A DNA stretch of 64,000 bases, from contig CADAUZ010000019.1 in NCBI GenBank assembly GCA_902791215.1, positions 1 through 64,000 on the forward strand, read 5' to 3'. Both the position numbers and the translations under genes were made by a program. The notes under the pieces are model-generated. The model was given only the letters and a program-made list of their open reading frames with translations, was not told the origin of the DNA and ran no database searches. Shown here piece by piece: positions 24,546 through 31,040 of this stretch. Every line of letters starts with the position of its first letter. The first letter of the stretch is position 1. Source of the DNA: Oscillospiraceae bacterium. Lineage in GTDB: Bacteria; Bacillota; Clostridia; Oscillospirales; Oscillospiraceae.

Positions 24546-24672
24546 TGTCATTGCGAACCAGTGCCGCAGCACTGGTGTGGCAATCCGTATTCCCCGAAAG
24601 CCACATATTATCTGACATTGTACCGGAGAACGGATTCCCACGGCCAGTTTGCGAACTGGCCTCGGAATGACA
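24546..24672. repeat. TGTCATTGCGAACCAG-type intergenic repeat
   Basis: Ends TGTCATTGCGA (24546) and CTCGGAATGACA (24661-24672). Inner segments are CCAGTGC-CGCA-GCACTGG, CAATCCG / CGGATTC, and GCCAGTTTGCGAACTGGC. It is a different family from the TGTCATYCTGAG elements but has the same TGTCAT...ATGACA termini. Confidence 0.75.
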
Positions 24673-24688
24673 AACTTTGGGGGGCTAC

Positions 24689-24726
24689 ACATTTGAGGGG
24701 CGTCCGCGAGGACGCCCCTCAAATGT
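24689..24726. terminator. 17-bp perfect stem before the DUF5662 stop
   Basis: ACATTTGAGGGGCGTCC (24689-24705), loop GCGA, and the exact complement (24710-24726). Its last base is the first base of the DUF5662 stop codon. Confidence 0.65.
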
Positions 24727-25277
24727 TATCTTTTATGCTGCTTGTCTTCTTTCAGCCTTTTGCGGACATAGGCAAACGCCGCGTCCTCCCCCTCGTCCCT
24801 GAGCACGCGCAGCATCTTTTCCAGCTCCGCACCGGTCTCGGGGTGGATCATGATGGCACCTTTTGAGTTTACATAATATTCGTACGGCGCGGCGTCGGTA
24901 TACTTGTCGCCGAGATAGATCCGACTTGCCGCGATGCGGTCGCAGAACATTTCCGCAACATAGCGCAGCGGCATTTTGTTCCCGCCGTAGCCCACGCTGC
25001 CGTCGGGGTTGATGACGTAGTCCACCCAGTATTCCAGGTGGTGGCGGTTGCGCCCCTTGTGGTGCAGCCACGCCAGCGACACGCCGGTGGCCTTGCGCTC
25101 TGCGTCATTGGGGCTGCGGTTGCCCTGGTAGTATTTCGCGCCGCTGATGAACTCCGCCGGGGAATACTTGCTCAGGTCGTGCTTGAGACCCTGGGAGTAG
25201 AGCCCCAGCCGAAAACAGTATTTACAAACCAGATTGCGGTGGCGGGTGATGGTCTTGAAATGGGCGATGGGATGCAT
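24726..25277 (-). CDS. DUF5662 family protein
   Basis: A 183-aa cytoplasmic protein of the DUF5662 family: YCFRLGLYSQGLKHDLSKYS, SPNDAERKATG, WLHHKGRNRHHLEYW and PLRYVAEMFCDRIAASRIYLG. The many conserved His/Asp residues (HDLSKYSPxEF, HHKGRNRHH) look like a metal-dependent HD-like phosphohydrolase site, which is my inference. The ribosome binding site is GGAGG. It is divergent from the metallophosphoesterase at 25383, and both promoters use the same -35 hexamer. Confidence 0.85.
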   Translation of the reverse strand: MHPIAHFKTITRHRNLVCKYCFRLGLYSQGLKHDLSKYSPAEFISGAKYYQGNRSPNDAERKATGVSLAWLHHKGRNRHHLEYWVDYVINPDGSVGYGGNKMPLRYVAEMFCDRIAASRIYLGDKYTDAAPYEYYVNSKGAIMIHPETGAELEKMLRVLRDEGEDAAFAYVRKRLKEDKQHKR

Positions 25278-25309
25278 GAGCGGGCCTCCGATACTTGGAA
25301 TGATTTTGC

Positions 25310-25338
25310 ATTATAACAGAAAGCTTCCCGGATTGCAA
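25310..25338 (-). promoter_or_regulatory. Promoter of the DUF5662 gene (shares its -35 box)
   Basis: Minus strand: -35 TTGCAA (25338-25333), 17-bp spacer, -10 TATAAT (25315-25310). Confidence 0.72.
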
Positions 25339-25361
25339 ATTGATACAGGATCGTTTAATAT
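25333..25361 (+). promoter_or_regulatory. Promoter of the secreted metallophosphoesterase gene (shares its -35 box)
   Basis: -35 TTGCAA (25333-25338), 17-bp spacer, -10 TAATAT (25356-25361). Because TTGCAA is its own complement, the same six bases serve the divergent promoter. Confidence 0.68.
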
Positions 25362-25382
25362 ATATAGAAAGAGGTGAGGGAA

Positions 25383-26636
25383 ATGAAAAAGCTGCTGTCC
25401 TGCTGTCTGGCGCTGCTCCTGCTTTGTACGGCGCTCCCGCGCACAGCCCGCGCGGAGGAGGAGTTCACGCTGCTCACTGCGACGGACCCGCACTTTATCG
25501 CGCCGGGCCTCACCGATCACGGCGCCTACTTCACCGCCCTCACCGAAAGCTCCGACGGAAAGCTCATGCGCTGCAGCGAGGAGATCATCGACGCTTTTCT
25601 CGCGGAGGCCATCGCGCAAAAGCCCGAGGCGCTGCTGCTGACGGGCGACCTCAGCTTCAACGGCGCGCTCCTGAGCCACACGGCCCTGGCCGCAAAGCTC
25701 CGCGCCGCGGAGGAACAGGGCCTTCGGGTATACGTCCTGCCCGGCAACCACGATCTGGATAACCCCAACGCGGCCTCCTTCTCCGGCGAGGGCTTCACCC
25801 GCGTGACTTTTGCGACGGCGGAGGACTTCCGCCGCATCTATGCAGACTTCGGCTTTGACGAAGCCCTGAGCATCGACGCCGACTCTCTCAGCTATGTTGC
25901 TGCCCTGAACGGGGATACGAGGCTTCTGATGCTGGACTTCAACACCCGGCACGACCCCTGCGGCATTTCGGACAAGACCCTCGCCTGGGTCGAGGCGCAG
26001 TTGAAGGACGCCCGGGATGCGGGACAGAAGATGCTCACAGCCGGACACCAGAACATCTTCCAGCTCACCGTGTTCCGCGCGGGCTACGTGATCCAAAACG
26101 CGGAAAAGCTCGCGGCGCTTTTCAGGGAATACGGCGTCACGCTCTATCTGAGCGGACACCTGCACTGCCAGCATTGGAAAACGGAGGATGGCTTGACCGA
26201 AATCGCCACCTCCGCCCTGTCCGTGTCGCCCTGCCAGTACGGCGTTCTAAAGGTCACGGGCGACACCCTGCGTTATGAGACAAGGGAGACGGATATTTCC
26301 GCCTGGGCAAAAGCGCAGGGTAGAACGGAGAAGGACCTTCTGGATTTCCAAACCTATGCTGCGGACTTCTTTGACAGCCGCAACCGCCAGAACACTGCCG
26401 AGACTCTGTCCCTGTTCGCTTTCACGCCGGAGGAGGTCGAGCGCATGACGGAATACATTGTCAAGCTCAACCGCGCCTATTTTTCGGGCGACATGCGCGA
26501 TGCCGCGTCCTTTGACCCGGACGGGGAGATCGCGGTCCTCTTTGACCGAAGCGCCAATCTCTATACGGCGTATCTCACGTCCGTTCGTCCGGATTACGGT
26601 ATGGACTTTCGCGAGTGGAGCAACGTCAGAAATTAA
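25383..26636 (+). CDS. Secreted metallophosphoesterase (calcineurin-like)
   Basis: A 417-aa protein with a signal peptide (MKKLLSCCLALLLLCTALP, cleavage likely after ARA). The exported phosphoesterase domain has intact metal motifs: ATDPHFIAPG, LLLTGDLSFNG, LPGNHDLDN, TAGHQNIF and SGHLHCQHW. I chose the ATG at 25383, with GAGGTGAGGG just upstream, rather than the in-frame codon 9 bp earlier. The C-terminal about 130 residues are helical and specific to this subfamily. It acts outside the membrane on a phosphoester; the substrate is unknown. Confidence 0.88.
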   Translation: MKKLLSCCLALLLLCTALPRTARAEEEFTLLTATDPHFIAPGLTDHGAYFTALTESSDGKLMRCSEEIIDAFLAEAIAQKPEALLLTGDLSFNGALLSHTALAAKLRAAEEQGLRVYVLPGNHDLDNPNAASFSGEGFTRVTFATAEDFRRIYADFGFDEALSIDADSLSYVAALNGDTRLLMLDFNTRHDPCGISDKTLAWVEAQLKDARDAGQKMLTAGHQNIFQLTVFRAGYVIQNAEKLAALFREYGVTLYLSGHLHCQHWKTEDGLTEIATSALSVSPCQYGVLKVTGDTLRYETRETDISAWAKAQGRTEKDLLDFQTYAADFFDSRNRQNTAETLSLFAFTPEEVERMTEYIVKLNRAYFSGDMRDAASFDPDGEIAVLFDRSANLYTAYLTSVRPDYGMDFREWSNVRN

Positions 26637-26730
26637 GTTAACAACATTGTGTAAACAGAAATACGTTAATAAAATTATGAAAAGCAAATTATGTAAATAG
26701 AATTATGAAAACGATAGGAGGACGACTGCT
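26637..26730. repeat. AT-rich array of TTATGTAAAC-like units (1)
   Basis: Degenerate units of about 12-17 bp such as GTGTAAACAG, AAATTATGTAAATAG and AATTATGAAAAC, in an otherwise GC-rich region. A similar array follows the next gene at 26962-27055. Confidence 0.5.
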
Positions 26731-26961
26731 ATGGGACTTTTCAAAAGACATCAGCCGGAGCCGGAGACCACCGCTTTTGACCCGGCGGCATACGAACCGG
26801 TGATCCGCTCAAGCATCTGCACGGGGGAGAAGGTGGCATGCATGCGGGATAAAAGCACCGGCAAACTCCAGGAACTGATGCTGATTCGCACACAGGAGGA
26901 TATCGACGCCTTCTGCCGCCGTTACCACGTCAAGGCCGAGGATGTGAAAACAATCTATTAA
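26731..26961 (+). CDS. Small conserved protein, function unknown
   Basis: A 76-aa soluble protein. It has a basic N-terminus (MGLFKRHQPEPE), then EPVIRSSICTGEKVACMRDKS, LMLIRTQEDIDAFCRRYHV and an acidic end. It resembles small proteins common in Oscillospiraceae genomes that carry unreliable names. The SSICTGE segment with Cys and the RDKxTG turn are the most family-like parts. The ribosome binding site is AGGAGG. It is flanked on both sides by AT-rich repeat arrays. Confidence 0.7.
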   Translation: MGLFKRHQPEPETTAFDPAAYEPVIRSSICTGEKVACMRDKSTGKLQELMLIRTQEDIDAFCRRYHVKAEDVKTIY

Positions 26962-27055
26962 TTAACATAAAACAATTAACAGAATATAGTAAACATAATA
27001 AGTAGACGGAAAATTATTTACATAAATTACATAACATAAGACTGTTGACATAAAG
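26962..27055. repeat. AT-rich array of TTACATAA/TTAACATAAA-like units (2)
   Basis: Units TTAACATAAA, TTAACAGAAT, GTAAACATAA, TTTACATAAA, TTACATAACATAA in about 90 bp. They are the complement type of the array at 26637-26730. Confidence 0.5.
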
Positions 27056-27067
27056 AAAGGAACGGCT

Positions 27068-27319
27068 ATGGAACAGAACAACAAGCCACCCAGACAGTAC
27101 AGCGGCACAAAGGGGCTGAGCCTTGCCATCGTGATCGGTGTCGCCATCGGGACGCTGATCGGCAAGCTCATGAACAACATGAACACAGGCCTGATGCTCG
27201 GCCTGGTGCTGGGCGTGGCCGGCTGGGTACTGCTCTTCAACCGCAGGCCAAAAACCGAAGACAAGGAAGAAAGTGCGGAAACCGAAGCGAAAGCGCCGCC
27301 GGACAATGGCACAAAATAG
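27068..27319 (+). CDS. Small membrane protein, function unknown
   Basis: An 83-aa protein with a polar N-terminus, two closely spaced hydrophobic segments (LSLAIVIGVAIGTLIGKLM and LMLGLVLGVAGWVLLF, about residues 17-35 and 42-58) and a Lys/Glu-rich tail. The Gly-rich helices and size resemble glycine-zipper membrane proteins. The ribosome binding site is AAAGGA. Followed by a terminator. No named family is recognised. Confidence 0.68.
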   Translation: MEQNNKPPRQYSGTKGLSLAIVIGVAIGTLIGKLMNNMNTGLMLGLVLGVAGWVLLFNRRPKTEDKEESAETEAKAPPDNGTK

Positions 27320-27321
27320 GG

Positions 27322-27349
27322 AAATCCCCTGCCGGGAGGCAGGGGATTT
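27322..27349. terminator. Bidirectional terminator
   Basis: AAATCCCCTGCC-GGGA-GGCAGGGGATTT, between converging genes at 27319 and 27356. Confidence 0.75.
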
Positions 27350-27355
27350 ATACTG

Positions 27356-28720
27356 TCAGAAATTGAAATAGACAAACGGCGTAAACGAGGAGCTGATGAT
27401 AAACATGATGCACACAATTAATAAAACAAGATGCATGCCGTTGAGCACGATCAGGCCTGGGCCCTTTTCCGGTGCGGCTGCCTTTTTCACGATCGGGAAG
27501 GAGAACAGCAGCGCAAAGGGCAGGCACAGCACCTTGGAGCATACCGATGCGTCCAGCGTCAGCAGAGCGCGCCAGTCCGTCGGCATATAGATGAACATAC
27601 GCAGGAGCTTTTCCAGTATGAGCGACGGATCGGAGATGTAGAAGAAAACCCAGCCGATATTGACCAGAACGAAGGTCACAAGCCAGCGCAGAAGCGGCGG
27701 CACGTGCTCAATACCCTTTCCGATCACCAGCCTTTCGATCAGCAGCAGCACGCCGTAATACAATCCCCAGAGCACAAAGTTCCAGGATGCGCCGTGCCAC
27801 AGACCGGTCAGCGCCCAGACGATCAGCAGATTCAGCGCCAGGCGTCCGCGCCCGACACGGTTGCCGCCGAGAGGGATATACACGTAGTCACGAAACCAGC
27901 GGGCGAGCGTCATGTGCCAGCGCCGCCAAAAGTCCGACACAGACAGGGCGGCATAGGGGTGGTCAAAGTTATCCGGCAGTTTGAAGCCGAACAGCTGCCC
28001 GAGCCCGATGGCCATATCACTGTAGCCGGAGAAGTCATAAAAGACCTGCATCCCATAGCACAGCGCAGCAAGCCACAGCCCCGCCGTGCCGCTGAGCTCA
28101 CGCTGCCCGTAGAGCGTCGAGGCGAGCACCGCCGCCTGATCGGCGATCAGCACTTTCTTCGCAAGTCCGCGTACAAAGCGCCGCAGGCCGCAGACAGCCC
28201 CGTCAAGTGTGACGGACCGTTCCCTGAGCATCGGCGCGGTCTCGCCGTAGCGCAGGATCGGCCCCTGCAAAAGCTGGGGGAAAAAGCACACATAGAGCAG
28301 AAAACGGAAGAAACTCCGCTCGGCCCGGATCTGACCGCGCTTGAGGTCGATGCTGTAAGCCATGAGCTGAAAGCTCGTGAAGCTGATCCCGGCGGGCAAA
28401 AGCAGCGCAGGCAGCGTTTTCACGCCGAACAGACCCACAAAGAAGCCCAGATACTTGAACAGAATCAGACTCCCCAGCACAAAAGCGAGGGACAGGGGGT
28501 GGCAGAAGCCAAGCCCCTTTTCGGTTCCGAGGCCGCAAAGCCATACAAGTGCCGCCATCCCAAGCAGCAGCGGCAGCGCCTTCGGAGCGCCCCAGGCGTA
28601 GAAAAACAGGGACGTTATGAGCAGCACGGCGTTTCGCCAGCGCGGGGAGGGAGAGAGAAAATACAGGATGACAACCACGGGCAGAAAGGCATACAGAAAG
28701 CTCAGAGAGGAAAAGGACAT
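27356..28720 (-). CDS. MBOAT family O-acyltransferase (AlgI/DltB-like)
   Basis: A 454-aa polytopic membrane enzyme. It begins MSFSSLSFLYAFLPVVVILY as AlgI-type proteins do. The catalytic region is present: DFSGYSDMAIGLGQLFGF, FWRRWHMTLARWFRDYVYIPLGG, and the active-site His in WALTGLWHGASWNFVLWG. It moves acetyl (or other acyl) groups across the membrane to an extracellular glycan. The ATG lies one base after the stop of the DHHW gene, with its ribosome binding site (GGAGGG) inside it, so the two are a translationally coupled pair. Confidence 0.93.
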   Translation of the reverse strand: MSFSSLSFLYAFLPVVVILYFLSPSPRWRNAVLLITSLFFYAWGAPKALPLLLGMAALVWLCGLGTEKGLGFCHPLSLAFVLGSLILFKYLGFFVGLFGVKTLPALLLPAGISFTSFQLMAYSIDLKRGQIRAERSFFRFLLYVCFFPQLLQGPILRYGETAPMLRERSVTLDGAVCGLRRFVRGLAKKVLIADQAAVLASTLYGQRELSGTAGLWLAALCYGMQVFYDFSGYSDMAIGLGQLFGFKLPDNFDHPYAALSVSDFWRRWHMTLARWFRDYVYIPLGGNRVGRGRLALNLLIVWALTGLWHGASWNFVLWGLYYGVLLLIERLVIGKGIEHVPPLLRWLVTFVLVNIGWVFFYISDPSLILEKLLRMFIYMPTDWRALLTLDASVCSKVLCLPFALLFSFPIVKKAAAPEKGPGLIVLNGMHLVLLIVCIMFIISSSFTPFVYFNF

Positions 28721-28721
28721 G

Positions 28722-29849
28722 TCACTGCCCTCCTTCGCGCAGAAGCGTCTCGCCGAAATAATCCACGCCGCCGATGAAGACCACGCAGTCAATCCTGTGC
28801 TCTTTGAGATAATCCGCCATCACAAAGGGGCGCCTCAGCTCCGAGGCATAAGAGCGCAGGTCCACACAGTAGGTTTTGGAAAACCCCGCTGCCAGCGCCT
28901 TGACGACGGCGTTGTCGTAGGAGTCGCCCATCACCAGCAGGTTTTTCCCGGGCCTGCCGGTGTCGAATACCAGCTCACCGCAGTCCACGCCGAAGACGCT
29001 GCCGTAGGAAACGCTCTCCAGCTCACCGTTTACAAACAGCGACTGCATCCCGTAATCCGGGATGGGGCCTGCGGGGATCGTGACCGTCATGTCCGGATAA
29101 TCGAACAGGTTGACGGCGAAATCCTCCGCCGGTACGCCCTCGACCCCGGCGGCGCGGGTGCCGTGATAGCAGGCCGGGAGGCGGTATTGCCCGCGGACTG
29201 TCAGCGGTGTAATGCCGAGCAGCGCGCAGAGATCCAGATACCCCTGATACGAGCCGTCCGCGTTCCAGTGGTGGTCCGTTTTGAAAAAGAGGCGGTGATA
29301 ATCGGCGAAGGAGTCAACACGCAGCCGCCCGACCCGCCCCGCCGGGAGGGTAAGAGCGCCGGTGAGACAATCGTAAAGACCGCTTTTCTCGCCGGTTTCC
29401 AGGTTCAGATCCCGGTCTGTCTCAATATAATATACATAAAACTCCGTCCCCGGCGCGGCATCCTGCCAGCTGCCAATGTGCCGGGCGGCGGCAAGGAACG
29501 TGTCCTCCTTTTCGGGCAGCGCAACGGGCCGCACGACCAGCATATCTTCAAAGAAGCAGATGTTCCGAAAGCCCACATAGCCGCCGCCCTGCCCAAGCAT
29601 ACGGATCACCGGCAGCGCGGTCCCGGTGTCGAAAATGTTGTACAGCTTTTTCATGCGGATCGCCGCCGGAACCTGATCGGAAAGCGCGTCCTCCACGTCC
29701 GACTGCCAGGTCCCGTCAAGAAAGGAAGCCGCGCTGAAGGCGGGGAAACGCCTTGCGGGCCGGTTTTCGTAGAAGATCTCCGAGTCGGGAGATATAAGAG
29801 CACGCGCAAGCCCCGCCAGCAGAAACAGCAGCAGGAGCCCCACGGTCAC
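28722..29849 (-). CDS. DHHW (AlgJ/AlgX-like) O-acetylation partner protein
   Basis: A 375-aa protein with an N-terminal membrane anchor (MTVGLLLLFLLAGLARAL) and an SGNH-hydrolase-like extracytoplasmic domain. It contains the diagnostic DHHW motif (KTDHHWNADG) and a serine-motif segment LVMGDSYDNAVV. Such proteins take the acetyl group delivered by the MBOAT partner and place it on a cell-wall or secreted polysaccharide. The GTG at 29849 has a weak AGGA ribosome binding site. It lies 52 bp after the GH25 gene and is probably in the same operon. Confidence 0.9.
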   Translation of the reverse strand: MTVGLLLLFLLAGLARALISPDSEIFYENRPARRFPAFSAASFLDGTWQSDVEDALSDQVPAAIRMKKLYNIFDTGTALPVIRMLGQGGGYVGFRNICFFEDMLVVRPVALPEKEDTFLAAARHIGSWQDAAPGTEFYVYYIETDRDLNLETGEKSGLYDCLTGALTLPAGRVGRLRVDSFADYHRLFFKTDHHWNADGSYQGYLDLCALLGITPLTVRGQYRLPACYHGTRAAGVEGVPAEDFAVNLFDYPDMTVTIPAGPIPDYGMQSLFVNGELESVSYGSVFGVDCGELVFDTGRPGKNLLVMGDSYDNAVVKALAAGFSKTYCVDLRSYASELRRPFVMADYLKEHRIDCVVFIGGVDYFGETLLREGGQ

Positions 29850-29901
29850 AATTTGAATGGTCCTGGTTTTGATGGGATCACCCGGCCTTTCTTATACGAG
29901 C

Positions 29902-30933
29902 TTAACGGTATACCACGTTCATGTCCACTACGCCCCGCACCCCGGCGACTACGCCGCAGTCGGTAAACTGCCACATGTCATAGACGTAGGGGAAATCCGG
30001 CAGGCGGTTATAGAGCGTGTAGCTTGCAAGCCACACGGGGTTTACCGCAAGCGTATGGAAGGCCACGTGATTTTTCAGATAGTTCTGCCCGGAGTATACT
30101 CCCGCTTCATAGCCGCCGTCCCGGATGGCGCGGCAGAAAGCAGTGACGATCTCATAGCGCCGTACCTTGTGGAGCCTGTCGGCCCGCCCGTAGGGGTATT
30201 CGCCCGACTGCTCGGTGTCAAAGTAGACCGGCAGATCCAGCGGGAAGCCGTTCAGGCGCGAGAGCACAAGTCCCGCCTCCGCCTGGGCCTCGGCAGTGTT
30301 GACAGCGGTGGAGTAGATATACACCCCCACCTTGAGCCCCGCGGCCTTCGCCCCGCGGAGGTTCTGTTCAAAGCAGTCGTCGTCATGCAGAAGACCCGTC
30401 TCCCACCCGCGATAGCCCAGGCGGACGATGGCAAAGTCCACCCCCTGGGCGCGCACGGCGTTCCAGTTGATGCCCAGGTTGTGGTAGGAGACGTCGATGC
30501 CGAGCGCGGCAGCGTGCTGTCCGTCGATATTAAAATAATGAAGCTTGCCGTCAATGAGGTGCAGACCTGTCAGCAGATTCCCGTTCGGGAGTACGTAGTA
30601 CTCACTGTCGCCGAACTGCTTAAAGCCCCAGGGCGGCTCCGGTGTCGGCTCGGGCGTAGGCGCGGGCGTCGGGGGCAGCGTGGGGGAAGTCATGGGCTCC
30701 GGCGTCGGCACAAAGTAGGGGTCCGGCGTCTGTGCAGCAATCTGCTCGGGCGTGAGCGTATTGAGGCGCACCTCGCGCATGAGCTGCAGCGAGCGGATGA
30801 TGGAATACAGCGACAGCAGCATGATCACCACGCAGGCCGAAATGAGCGCGATCAGGAACACCCGGTTGCCCAGGAGCCTGCGCGCCACATCTGTGAGCGT
30901 GACCCTATTCCGTTTGCTCTTGTCTCTCGGCAT
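29902..30933 (-). CDS. Membrane-anchored GH25 lysozyme
   Basis: A 343-aa protein with a basic N-terminus, a TM helix at about 27-50, a Pro/Thr/Glu stalk of PTPEP repeats, a short beta segment, and a C-terminal GH25 muramidase domain. The domain shows GIDVSYHNLGINW, FAIVRLGYRGW, YIYSTAVN, LPVYFDTEQSG and MWQFTDCG, which carry the family's Asp/Glu catalytic residues. It cleaves peptidoglycan. I chose the ATG at 30933, with AAGGA about 10 bp upstream. It is the first gene of the unit with the acetylation pair, linking wall cleavage with wall acetylation. Confidence 0.9.
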   Translation of the reverse strand: MPRDKSKRNRVTLTDVARRLLGNRVFLIALISACVVIMLLSLYSIIRSLQLMREVRLNTLTPEQIAAQTPDPYFVPTPEPMTSPTLPPTPAPTPEPTPEPPWGFKQFGDSEYYVLPNGNLLTGLHLIDGKLHYFNIDGQHAAALGIDVSYHNLGINWNAVRAQGVDFAIVRLGYRGWETGLLHDDDCFEQNLRGAKAAGLKVGVYIYSTAVNTAEAQAEAGLVLSRLNGFPLDLPVYFDTEQSGEYPYGRADRLHKVRRYEIVTAFCRAIRDGGYEAGVYSGQNYLKNHVAFHTLAVNPVWLASYTLYNRLPDFPYVYDMWQFTDCGVVAGVRGVVDMNVVYR

Positions 30934-30967
30934 GCACTGTCCGTCCTTTTGCATTTTTCGCGTTTAC

Positions 30968-30996
30968 AGAATAATGTCCTGCGGGGAAAATGTCAA
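30968..30996 (-). promoter_or_regulatory. Promoter of the GH25-DHHW-MBOAT operon
   Basis: Minus strand: perfect -35 TTGACA (30996-30991), 17-bp spacer, -10 TATTCT (30973-30968). Confidence 0.78.
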
Positions 30997-31005
30997 GCGC
31001 CCGGC

Positions 31006-31034
31006 TTGTTTATAGATTGGGAATGTGGTACAAT
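31006..31034 (+). promoter_or_regulatory. Promoter of pcrA, implying a leaderless transcript
   Basis: -35 TTGTTT (31006-31011), 17-bp spacer, -10 TACAAT (31029-31034). The expected transcription start (about 7 bp downstream) falls on the ATG at 31041, and no ribosome binding site exists in between. Confidence 0.6.
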
Positions 31035-31040
31035 GCCCTC

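Noticed and set aside
26637-27055. CRISPR-like repeats
   Set aside because: Units are short, degenerate and not separated by constant-length spacers; no cas genes in the window. The palindromic repeats elsewhere are single dispersed copies.
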